This document shows, one piece after another, positions 25,401 to 32,260 of a stretch of DNA of 32,260 bases. The DNA is from Methanosarcina sp. UBA293. Lineage in GTDB: Archaea; Halobacteriota; Methanosarcinia; Methanosarcinales; Methanosarcinaceae. Numbering within the stretch: the stretch's first letter is position 1; the number at the start of each line of letters is the position of its first letter. The stretch lies in the NCBI GenBank assembly GCA_002499445.1, contig DALS01000007.1, forward strand, positions 23,794-56,053, given 5' to 3'. The notes under the pieces are model-generated. The model saw only the letters and a program-made list of their open reading frames with translations, searched no databases and was not told where the DNA came from. The translations under genes and the position numbers were made by a program.

Positions 25401-27783
25401 GATAGTCTACCCAATATTCATGGTTGGCTGCAATATCATTTATTAGCCTGTAGGTGACTTTGAGTAGACCCACATCCTCAAGATTTGGCTGGGTTTTCTG
25501 TCTGGGTGAGCCAAGTTCAAGAATTGAATTTAACTGCAGGTATTCCCTATAAAGGGAATCTTCTTTTCCACTTCTGCCCATACTCTTTTCTTTGGTCTTT
25601 GCGTATACCGGCATTGCCTTATGCTTCTTAAATGTATCAAAAATCAGTTCTCCCATATCCAGAAGGTCCACAGGTTCCGATGCTTCTTCGAGAGCATGGT
25701 ACACACCCCTCCTGAAGTGAATCCTTTTCTGGATGTTATTCATATGGGCAGCCTGGAGAGCCGTATCCTGCCTGTTGTCAGAGAATGCGATTACTTTTTT
25801 CTCATCCTTCGGAAGGGTATTTAACATATTAGAAACGAGAACATCGGTAGCTGTGGACCTACCAACCGTACCGAAGGAGAAGAGTTTGTTAAATTCTTTG
25901 CGTGTCCTTTTGTCGTAGAAAACCCCACATCCGTCTGACGGACAAAAGGTGAACGGGTATGGGACAAGGGTTACTGAGACCTTTCCAGAACATATGCACT
26001 CCGGATGGGCCGAATCCCCTTCAATGTAGAGTTTGTTGCATTCCGGACAGTACCTTGCATGCTTGAGTTCCACATGTTCCCTGTGCGAGGCCTGAATATC
26101 TCCTTTCTTTTCAGTCAGCCAGTTATCGGGAACAGAGTCTTTGCTCACCTCAATTTTTCCAGGATAAAAATATACAATATCTCCTTCCTGAGACCCTTCT
26201 CCGATTTCGTGAGGTTTTACTGTTCCATCAGCAAGAAGCTCTACACAGTAATACTCCTGGCCGCAGGAACGGCAAAATACAAGTGGAAATGTCTTGTGGT
26301 CCTTCTTTCCTTTTGATGCACAAATCGGGCAGGTAACTTCTCCAGCGTCATTCAGGTGTGAGGGCTCTTCCATGATGCAGCTCTTTATTTCACGCCCTTG
26401 GCTGAAGAAAGTGTGGATCTTTGGGATCATTCTTGAATGGAGCTGCCCGTAGACCTCTACGTCCGTATGCATACCCGCAAGGAATGCCCCTGTAAGTTCC
26501 CACCTGCATTCTTCAGCCGAAACATCGGGACGAATTTCTTCAATGTACAGTTCCACAAGTTCATCAATACTGAAGATGTCCTGCATTAACATCCTTTCAA
26601 TAAACTGCACTGTCCTTTGCTTTCCGAGTAGTTCCCCCATAACCACCCGATTCGCGGCTTCAAGAGGGAGTTTCTCTCCAAGAAGTGCCTCAACAAGTCC
26701 CCTGACTTTTTCATCCGTGTCCTCGAAGCTTTCCAGCATTTCCTCGGTAATAAGTATTTTTTCCGGAAGCAAACTGTCACTGGAATGGAAAGGAAAAACA
26801 TAGTACTCCCGGACAACGGCATCAGGACTAAATACTTCCCCGAAAAGGTTGCTTGCAAAATTTGTGATTGCAACGTTTGCCTCTACCCCTTCCTCACTCT
26901 GCACGGTTGCACTGGTTCCTATACAGCGCAGGTTTCCTCTTGTTCCAGTGTGCTGTTTCAGTCTTCTAATTAGATAAGCGACATCAGCGCCTTTTCTTCC
27001 AGTATAGGTGTGGACTTCATCAAGCACGAGATACTTCAGGACCCCAAGATGTTCTTCAGGGAAAAGCACCCGATCTTCAAACCTTGTCAGGATGTATTCA
27101 AGCATCACATAGTTTGTGATTAAAATGTCAGGCGGGTTTTTCTGGATCTCCTCACGGGAGAGTAGTTCACTGTCATAAGGCTCTCTTCCGGTCCTGAGGG
27201 TATAACTCTCAATTGCTTCTTCTCGAGTCTTTGGTGTATCTCCAGTATAGATTGCAAGTTTTAACCCGGAGCCGTGCATCCTTGCTGAAAAGTCATCATA
27301 CTGAGAATTAGCAAGTGCATTCATTGGATAAACGAAAATAGCCTTGATTCCCCGAATACCCTCATCCTGCATCTTAAGGCAGGTACTTACCACAGGAATA
27401 CCGAAACAGAATGATTTTCCTGACCCTGTTCCTGTAGAGATAATAGTATTTTTTCCTTCTAAAATCGAACGAATTGCATCGCTCTGGTGTTTATACAGGT
27501 TAACAGGCGCAGCTGACCTGTTTTTTGGATCAACGGTAAAACAAAAAGGAGTGTCTGGATGAAGCAGCCCTTCAGAAGTAAGACTATCAAATGAATCCCC
27601 AAGCTCAAACCTTTTCCCAAGTTGGACATAGGGCCCTTTATAGAGCAGGTTTCCCTCAATTATTTTTTCATCAACCCAATCCTTAATTACAGGATTTTTG
27701 AATTTTTGGAACGAACTGACATAGTTCCTATATGATGCTTTAATACTATCAAGGGCTTCTACTGGGTTTAAAGACTGCTTCAT
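22432..27783 (-). CDS. Giant DEVH helicase with DUF1998/MrfA-like zinc domain and C-terminal endonuclease-like domain
   Basis: A 1783-residue superfamily 2 helicase. Order: LYKHQ Q-motif-like (97-100), motif I STGTGSGKS (116-124), YPMNALA (Ia), ILITNYVMLE, DEVH (255-258), GTSATV (289-294); a Cys-rich insert (CPIC...CRSCG, CPEC...CIC, CPSDGC); motif IV/V region with FSDNRQDTALQAA and CTPTMELGIDIGDL; motif VI QRAGRAGRSSQ; more Cys pairs; then the DUF1998/MZB signature GGCDKACYECLCNYYNQ. The last 110 residues (SSYEKDVLRAI, KPDFEY, LLVFVDGPDHD, DDEIKRSQLDLLGHQCF) resemble Vsr/DUF559-type endonucleases. MrfA-like helicases act in DNA repair and relatives drive DISARM-type defence; a helicase-nuclease that processes foreign or damaged DNA is inferred. 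ATG at 27783 follows GGAGATGG. It is divergent from the dGTPase gene. Confidence 0.85.
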   Translation of the reverse strand: MKQSLNPVEALDSIKASYRNYVSSFQKFKNPVIKDWVDEKIIEGNLLYKGPYVQLGKRFELGDSFDSLTSEGLLHPDTPFCFTVDPKNRSAAPVNLYKHQSDAIRSILEGKNTIISTGTGSGKSFCFGIPVVSTCLKMQDEGIRGIKAIFVYPMNALANSQYDDFSARMHGSGLKLAIYTGDTPKTREEAIESYTLRTGREPYDSELLSREEIQKNPPDILITNYVMLEYILTRFEDRVLFPEEHLGVLKYLVLDEVHTYTGRKGADVAYLIRRLKQHTGTRGNLRCIGTSATVQSEEGVEANVAITNFASNLFGEVFSPDAVVREYYVFPFHSSDSLLPEKILITEEMLESFEDTDEKVRGLVEALLGEKLPLEAANRVVMGELLGKQRTVQFIERMLMQDIFSIDELVELYIEEIRPDVSAEECRWELTGAFLAGMHTDVEVYGQLHSRMIPKIHTFFSQGREIKSCIMEEPSHLNDAGEVTCPICASKGKKDHKTFPLVFCRSCGQEYYCVELLADGTVKPHEIGEGSQEGDIVYFYPGKIEVSKDSVPDNWLTEKKGDIQASHREHVELKHARYCPECNKLYIEGDSAHPECICSGKVSVTLVPYPFTFCPSDGCGVFYDKRTRKEFNKLFSFGTVGRSTATDVLVSNMLNTLPKDEKKVIAFSDNRQDTALQAAHMNNIQKRIHFRRGVYHALEEASEPVDLLDMGELIFDTFKKHKAMPVYAKTKEKSMGRSGKEDSLYREYLQLNSILELGSPRQKTQPNLEDVGLLKVTYRLINDIAANHEYWVDYPDLLKLDDETREDYLSGFLDIMRYNTAIAYEYLIQPERFKEKVVTKLNDSVFFHNELISSKPTGYSDKSSTKRWDANVLRLTSHNGNLVKWTKRALEISDTNTAMEVVKVVVNVLKNRDGLLEENINRNVSILMINPDAIILSIPENEPQKVCKRCGKVHHFKKLNLCTGPNCFDLMEKPLSNNYFRKEYTRGFNEVVPLHAEEHSGQINGEVRKELETRFKDREEDLNVIVCTPTMELGIDIGDLSAVYMRNVPPSPSNYAQRAGRAGRSSQASMIATFCGVGMKRGPHDQYFYRFPEKIISGEISVPRFLLNNETLVKSHIHSLIIETLTLKIPQKISQILLLDTENPETMPMFSDIAEDLKGETLDRSDLEGAINERRTEIIDTIQEALFFEIRDFDWFTPEYIEDTVDNFVEKMDRAFDSFRAEFKLLIKELRHTDIQIRSGSLDQRKRKAYTQRRGSIENKIESMRSGSDEYSTYRYLSGQGFIPNYGFPTQVTSLTLDHYGSRGKEEATLSRDQIKAIREYAPGNSVYFSGNRYLVRASRIKTENNKPITSKLQICPTCGIAYLDDEATFSGGVCSNCGEDLTDVIPYDKAVKMPDQWAESRYGITSDEEERQRLGYDISTHYIMSRSLKQYNVVMNEELLITMRYDHKGRILEINKGPISSSEEEVDTIGFTLCTACSKWILSKNGVKDHLDESSYKKCWRGATEEDIIENIVLYTDSTHDVLTIDCKPPEYLETTKYESFYTTLSEAIMGGLQISMNVDEDELNSFLMPNPKNTDRFTIMIYEVDEGGAGILKSLEETAAFHEVIKKTREILHEYDLEGGCDKACYECLCNYYNQRIHDKLDRKLVLPMLEILASATVESGFVDTVSEESKFDMLIESCGSSYEKDVLRAIKKLGLPLPTHSQRVISKNGILIAKPDFEYSDSGRSLLVFVDGPDHDKKSVKHDDEIKRSQLDLLGHQCFIIRYDEDLEKQLVNLGKRLTL

Positions 27784-28070
27784 GCTTTTCCATCTCCAAA
27801 ATGGCAGGGATTACCAATCACCTAATAACTGCTAGAAATAAAACCTAATTTCACAATATTTATTAACTGAAATATAGTTTACTATTTTTCTTAATTTTGA
27901 ATCTAACACTGAAATTTGGAAAAATATTTGTAATTTTTATAGGCCTGATTGCTCAACCTAGAATTTTCATTTCTTTATAGAAATCCTGTTTTTAATGAGA
28001 GAAACATTTCGAAAAATCTATATTTTCGGGAGGTTAATGCGATAGGAATAAACTCTCAGGGGATTATTTT
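27784..28070. promoter_or_regulatory. Divergent promoter region, helicase | dGTPase
   Basis: 287 bp between the two divergent starts. AT-rich boxes are ATATTTATTAA near 27857-27867, usable for the minus strand, and AATTTTTATAGG near 27930-27941 for the plus strand. No convincing operator palindrome is visible. Sharing this region suggests the two genes may be co-regulated. Confidence 0.4.
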
Positions 28071-29474
28071 TTGGAAGGGAAATGCTTGGTTTACGAGACG
28101 AAATACGAATTTGATCCACTTGCAACACCTAATTCGGGTTCACATGTAGTAAGAAAGTATCAGGATAAAAAAGAAGACAACGAGATTAAGGCTGCAATTG
28201 CCACTAGGTCTCCATTCCAAAGAGACAAAGACCGAATTATCTACTCTAAAGCCTTCAGAAGGCTGATTCACAAAACCCAAGTCTGTTTTACAGGCGAGAT
28301 GCACGAGCATATCAGGACAAGGCTCACCCATACCCTGGAGGTTTCCCAGATCGCAAGAAGCATTGCCCGTCAAGTACATGCAAACGAAGACCTTACGGAA
28401 GCCATTGCTCTTGGACATGATCTCGGACACACACCTTTTGGGCACACAGGAGAAAAGGTCCTTAACGATTTTCTTAGCGGAAGAGATGAGGGAATTAAAA
28501 AGAAGCTTTTAGAAAAGTATAAATTCGATATAACTGAAATGAATCTTTACTTCAAGCATAATTTCCAGAGTGTTAGGGTCCTAAACGAACTTGAAGAAGG
28601 CTATAAAGACTTCAAAGGGCTTAATCTAACCTACCCAGTCCTCGAGGGAATTTTAAAGCACACAAAGCTTGAATCAAACGGTCAATCCATAGTCTACGAA
28701 GGCATCAATGAGAATGGAGCTTTTCACCTGGGCCAGAAGTTCTCGTGTTCCCTTGAAGGCCAAATAGTAGCCCTTGCCGACGAAATCGCCCAAGTTTGCC
28801 ATGATATAGAAGATGCAATCGAAGGCAACTATGACAGCAAAGAAATAATCTGCGGTCAGCTCCAAAAGCTAATAGATGAATTAGACATAAATGACCTGGA
28901 AAAGAATGTTAACGTAAAGGAAATGATCGCAACCCATCAGATCAAGTACTTCATCAGTTGCATCATCGGCCAAGTTATTTCCGAAGCTGTCATCAAAATA
29001 AGAAAGAATATGCGGAGTCTGAATAACAGCGGATTAAAGGCACAGTATCCCCTGAACAAAGAAATAGCAACAGACTGTGTATTGGAAAATAACGAATTGT
29101 TCCAGAGACTAAAGAAAGTTGAAAATAATTTTGTCATCAACAATTACATGATTGACAGAATGAATGGAAAATCCAGCTTTGTGCTCAGGCAGATAATCAA
29201 AGCCTACCTAACAAACCCCAAGCAGCTCCCAGATCACGTTCTTGAATTATATGCCGAAGTCTGTTCTGTCCCTACCTTAAAAGAAAAGATTAGAAATATT
29301 GGTTCGACTCCAGCGAATATCAGGTACTTAAGTAAAAAGGATTTCGAGGATCACCAATTAGCCATTATTAAAGATAGAACTTTCCTGCGCTTGATGAGTG
29401 ATTACGTAGCTTCAATGACAGACCTGTATGCGCTTCAGGAATACCAGAAATTGTATGGAGGAGAGTCGATTTAA
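28071..29474 (+). CDS. dGTP triphosphohydrolase-like HD-domain protein
   Basis: A 467-residue dGTPase/dNTPase. Family marks in order: SPFQRDKDRIIYSKAFRRL (47-65), the substrate-pocket block H-x-R-T-R-L-T-H-T-L-E-V (metal His87), the HD pair in LGHDLGHTPFGHTGE (His116, Asp117), and LADEIAQVCHDIEDAIE holding the distal metal Asp. It would cleave dNTPs to nucleoside and triphosphate. Length is within the usual range. The frame opens after a stop at 28035 and has no ATG before the conserved region; TTG 28071, about 7 bp after CAGGGGATT, is the best start. Bacterial dGTPases can deplete dNTPs and block phage replication; its place between a helicase-nuclease and a SIR2 gene fits such a role, which is inference. 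A housekeeping role is possible. Confidence 0.88.
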   Translation: MEGKCLVYETKYEFDPLATPNSGSHVVRKYQDKKEDNEIKAAIATRSPFQRDKDRIIYSKAFRRLIHKTQVCFTGEMHEHIRTRLTHTLEVSQIARSIARQVHANEDLTEAIALGHDLGHTPFGHTGEKVLNDFLSGRDEGIKKKLLEKYKFDITEMNLYFKHNFQSVRVLNELEEGYKDFKGLNLTYPVLEGILKHTKLESNGQSIVYEGINENGAFHLGQKFSCSLEGQIVALADEIAQVCHDIEDAIEGNYDSKEIICGQLQKLIDELDINDLEKNVNVKEMIATHQIKYFISCIIGQVISEAVIKIRKNMRSLNNSGLKAQYPLNKEIATDCVLENNELFQRLKKVENNFVINNYMIDRMNGKSSFVLRQIIKAYLTNPKQLPDHVLELYAEVCSVPTLKEKIRNIGSTPANIRYLSKKDFEDHQLAIIKDRTFLRLMSDYVASMTDLYALQEYQKLYGGESI

Positions 29475-29663
29475 AGAAGGCTACGTAGTTAAACGGTAAA
29501 ATTCACTGAACTTCTCTCTTCATTTTTACACAACAATATCGAATGTAGGAAGCCAATTTACTTAGTAAGTATTATGTGATAAGGAAGTTAATAATTTTAA
29601 GATCCTTCTATTTACTAGTTCATCTAAAATTTCTATCCACGACATGTAAGAGGGAGTTTTGAA

Positions 29664-31049
29664 GTGCCAAAGAATTATCGGGATTACATAGAAGATGTAA
29701 CAGAAGATATCAAGATCTGTATTGAAGATATGAAGTGTCAACCAATTCTCTTCATAGGATCTGGAATTTCCAAAAGATACTTTGGTGGACCTAACTGGGA
29801 AGAACTGCTTAAAGAAATGGCAAACAACTGCCCTTTAATAGATAAAGAGTTTGCCTACTACAAACAAATTGCAAAAAGAGAAGCTAAAGACATTGTATTT
29901 CCTCATATAGGGAAGATTTTTGCAGATTGCTATAGAGAGTGGGCATGGGAACAAGGCAGAAATTCTTTTCCACAAAATTTGTTCATGGACGATACCCCAC
30001 ATGAAGTTTATTTAAAACATAAAGTCTCTGAATATTTAGAGTCCATATTGCCCGAGTCCATCGAGTCCATTGAAGATTTAGAACTTAGAAATGAGATTGA
30101 ATCTCTTAGAGGCATATGTCCACATGCCTTAGTAACTACAAATTATGATTGTTTTCTTGAACTATTATTCCCCGAGTATGAACCTATAATAGGTCAACAG
30201 ATACTACGAAGTACTTATACAAATTTTGGAGAGATATTTAAAATACATGGTTGTACTTCCGAACCAAACAGTATCGTTTTAACAGAGGATGATTATAAGG
30301 AATTTGCAAAGAAGAAAAAATATCTAAGCGCTAAGCTGCTTATTTACTTTTTAGAACATCCTTTATTATTTATGGGTTACAGTGCGGAAGACCCTGACAT
30401 AAAAAGTATTCTTTCCGATGTCGATGAAATTATAATGACAGAAGATGGAAAAATTTCAAATATATATATTTTGGAATGGAAAGACGACATTTCGGACCAA
30501 GTTTATCCTTCCAGAGAAAAAATAATTTCAGTCGCTGATCAGAAAAGAGTGATCATAAAAAACGTCACTACCTCCTCTTTCAAATGGGTATTTGATGCTT
30601 TTGGCATAACCTGTCCAATAGAAAACGTAAGTACCAAAGTTCTAAGGTCTCTTTTATCAAGAACTTACGAATTGGTTAGAAGCGACATCCCAAGAAAGAA
30701 GATAGAAGTTGATTATGATACGTTAGAGAAGGCATCAAGTAGCCAAGATGAACTTGCAAAGTTATATGGAATAACTTTTTTGGATAAACCGGTTTATTTT
30801 AATGAAGCTTTTCCATATACTATAACTGCTATAGCTGAGCAACTGGGCGAAAAACATTGGTCCTACGTGAATAATTTTATCCAAAAGATAATTGATGATA
30901 AAGGGATAGATATTAAAGCTACTGATAATTGTTATCATTATAAGGTAAAAACAGGAGCTAAAAGTACAACTCATAAATATTCAAAGGAAGCAGTAAATCT
31001 TTTGAGGAAAGTCAAAAATGGTGAGACTTATACTCTCGAATGTCAGTGA
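29664..31049 (+). CDS. SIR2-domain protein (predicted NADase) with extra C-terminal domain
   Basis: A 461-residue protein. A SIR2 fold spans about residues 20-300: PILFIGSGISKRYFGGPNWE (Rossmann GSGIS, 32-36), ALVTTNYDCFLE (Asn160, Asp162), FKIHGC with catalytic His195, LTEDDY, and PLLFMGYSAEDPDI. No zinc-binding Cys quartet is seen, which separates it from deacetylase sirtuins and fits the defence-type SIR2 NADases. The C-terminal 140 residues, starting around IPRKKIEVDYD, are not recognised and may sense or regulate. The start is GTG 29664 behind AGGGAG. It follows the dGTPase by 189 bp on the same strand. Abortive NAD depletion on infection is the established role of relatives and is inferred here. 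Confidence 0.82.
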   Translation: MPKNYRDYIEDVTEDIKICIEDMKCQPILFIGSGISKRYFGGPNWEELLKEMANNCPLIDKEFAYYKQIAKREAKDIVFPHIGKIFADCYREWAWEQGRNSFPQNLFMDDTPHEVYLKHKVSEYLESILPESIESIEDLELRNEIESLRGICPHALVTTNYDCFLELLFPEYEPIIGQQILRSTYTNFGEIFKIHGCTSEPNSIVLTEDDYKEFAKKKKYLSAKLLIYFLEHPLLFMGYSAEDPDIKSILSDVDEIIMTEDGKISNIYILEWKDDISDQVYPSREKIISVADQKRVIIKNVTTSSFKWVFDAFGITCPIENVSTKVLRSLLSRTYELVRSDIPRKKIEVDYDTLEKASSSQDELAKLYGITFLDKPVYFNEAFPYTITAIAEQLGEKHWSYVNNFIQKIIDDKGIDIKATDNCYHYKVKTGAKSTTHKYSKEAVNLLRKVKNGETYTLECQ

Positions 31050-31271
31050 TCTCACTTTTTATAGTGACAAGATATGAATGTAAGTTTGTTTATCTTCTCG
31101 CAAAGTTCCCATTCCTCTTAATACTCAAAATCAAAGTTCATTACATTTTGAAGGCCACTGAATTCCGTCTACAAGAGAGTTTTTGGTAATCATATGTCCC
31201 ATCTTTAGGCTCAATTTCTTTGAGATGTACGTTGAAGGCATTGAATCTCAAGAAAGAATTTAATTTATATC

Positions 31272-31414
31272 GAGCTTATCCCAAAACCAATTTTAGTCCT
31301 AATAATTAAATTTTTAGGATTGTTTTTTATGAGTTATTCTTCGTGATTTAAAACTTTATTGATTATTCGGAATACTGGAACCAGAGAAGTAATTTTGGGT
31401 TTTGGGATGAGCTC
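31272..31414. mobile_element. MITE-like element B with near-perfect terminal inverted repeats
   Basis: 143 bp bounded by GAGCTTATCCCAAAACC (31272-31288) and its inverse GGTTTTGGGATGAGCTC (31398-31414), 16 of 17 positions matching. The non-coding, AT-rich interior shares TTTATTGATTATTCGGAATACT with element A. A solo end-like sequence (CTCTTATCCCAAAACTT) lies at 31541-31557. No transposase and no clear target duplication were seen. The rest of the stretch 31050-31583 holds no gene. Confidence 0.75.
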
Positions 31415-31583
31415 ATCTCTTACTTTGAATAACGGAATATTATGCAAATTCTGCGAGTTTTTTGCTGTATTAACAAAGCGGTAACTATATAATTATTAAT
31501 ATTGATAAGATAGAAAAATATTTTTTTATATGTCTTGATTCTCTTATCCCAAAACTTTCATTATTGTGTAGTAGGCAACAATT

Positions 31584-32156
31584 ATGGATTTTACATATTT
31601 ACTTACTGTAATTGGTACATTTATTTCAATTTACGAGATCTCTGAAGATTATAAGAAAAGGAATTTCGTTTTTAAGTTTGGTTCATACGATCTAATTTTA
31701 GTTGCTTTAATATTCTTACTATTTATTTACTTTACTTTAGTTGAGTCATATATAGAAATAAAATTAGAAGAAAACGAAATGTATATTGTTCCTCAAATTT
31801 GTGGATTTTCATGTTCTTATTTAATAGTAATTTCTGTTTTACTCTTAATTATTGCCATGAGTTTATTTGTTGTATATAAGCTTAATAGCAATGAAATTAT
31901 ACGAAAGAAAGAGTTTATGGATAATCTTCAAGCTAAATTTAGTGAAAAAAAGTACGATGTAATTATTTCTGACTTGTGGATCTTTTATGATAGTTTCAAT
32001 AACAAGTCAAATAAATCATTAATATTCTCTGTAATTTTTTGTAAAGTTTTAGGTCTCAAGGAATCACTTGAAAGAAAATTAGACATTTTAAAAGCCAAGT
32101 CACAAACAGCATATGAAAAGACGGTCTTAAATATACAGCAAATTTGGGCTCTGTAG
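31584..32156 (+). CDS. Small membrane protein with cytosolic helical tail
   Basis: A 190-residue protein of unknown family. A short hydrophobic N-terminus (YLLTVIGTFISIYEI) is followed by two strong membrane helices (LILVALIFLLFIYFTLVES, about 38-57, and YLIVISVLLLIIAMSLFVVY, about 79-98). About 90 residues of charged, helical, probably cytosolic sequence (KKEFMDNLQAKFSEKKYD...) follow. ATG 31584 has no strong ribosome site (AGTAGGC upstream). It follows the SIR2 gene by 534 bp with a MITE between them. Two-helix membrane proteins with cytosolic tails occur as pore-forming effectors in several defence systems, but nothing in the sequence proves that here. The final 104 bp of the window hold no feature. 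Confidence 0.6.
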   Translation: MDFTYLLTVIGTFISIYEISEDYKKRNFVFKFGSYDLILVALIFLLFIYFTLVESYIEIKLEENEMYIVPQICGFSCSYLIVISVLLLIIAMSLFVVYKLNSNEIIRKKEFMDNLQAKFSEKKYDVIISDLWIFYDSFNNKSNKSLIFSVIFCKVLGLKESLERKLDILKAKSQTAYEKTVLNIQQIWAL

Positions 32157-32260
32157 AAATCCTTATTTTAATGCAAATTATTTGCATAACTTTTTTGTTT
32201 ATGTTATACCCTATCAGTTTAATTTTTATTTCTTTTACTTGATTATGGAACTTTCTTGCT

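Noticed and set aside
22432..27783. DISARM system call
   Set aside because: The helicase has a DUF1998 domain, but no separate DrmB, methyltransferase or adjacent PLD partner is present; the PLD gene is over 10 kb away.
27949..28149. Plus-strand ORF of 66 codons before the dGTPase
   Set aside because: Overlaps the dGTPase start in another frame and has no recognisable features.
1..32260. CRISPR array
   Set aside because: No regularly spaced identical repeats; the only tandem repeat (8907-8950) has no spacers.

Overview
The window looks like chromosomal DNA of a methanogenic archaeon of the Methanosarcina type. The pointers are a secreted polysaccharide-deacetylase/PKD protein ending in a PGF-CTERM-like tail, tandem DUF2795-type small proteins, a CxxC-x17-CxxC mini-protein, a TPR protein, AT-rich TATA-like boxes followed by long untranslated leaders, and a class II tRNA-Leu. 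The genus is inferred from gene content only.

Left part (1-9900): the 3' end of a repeat-type Ig-like/Fn3-like surface protein, a TPR protein with an N-terminal Cys cluster, a minus-strand CPBP-family membrane protein that lacks the usual catalytic Glu pair, and a large cell-surface deacetylase whose last codons are duplicated just downstream. Next comes about 1.2 kb without a gene. Its right half (about 7438-7975) is purine-rich and full of hairpins, and reads like a long structured leader or ncRNA. It runs into three tandem DUF2795-like genes plus a frameshifted relic of a fourth. A small zinc-ribbon gene follows.

Middle part (9945-22056): two copies of a tRNA-Leu(CAG) plus about 50 bp of 3' flank (136-137 bp, roughly eight differences by eye) bracket about 12 kb. 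The left tRNA is intact. The right one has lost a T-loop base but keeps a compensated acceptor pair. Between them lie a phospholipase-D-like protein, an 814-aa protein joining DHH/MYG1-like motifs to a CorA-like two-helix membrane tail, a HEPN-NACHT NTPase and a DUF998-like membrane protein. The arrangement suggests an accessory or defence island in which I see no integrase.

Right part (22432-32260): a 1783-aa minus-strand DEVH helicase with many Cys clusters, a DUF1998/MrfA-like zinc domain and a C-terminal endonuclease-like domain. It is divergent from a dGTPase-like HD hydrolase, which is followed on the plus strand by a SIR2-domain protein and a small membrane protein. A MITE-like element with near-perfect 17-bp terminal inverted repeats separates the last two, and a diverged relative lies at 15919-16048.

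Taken together, the right two thirds looks like a defence island: nucleic-acid processing (helicase-nuclease), dNTP depletion (dGTPase), NAD depletion (SIR2), RNA cleavage triggered by a STAND switch (HEPN-NACHT) and a possible membrane effector (DHH/CorA-like). The functions are inferred from motifs. The least familiar candidates are the DHH/CorA-like fusion and the helicase-nuclease | dGTPase-SIR2-membrane-protein cluster.
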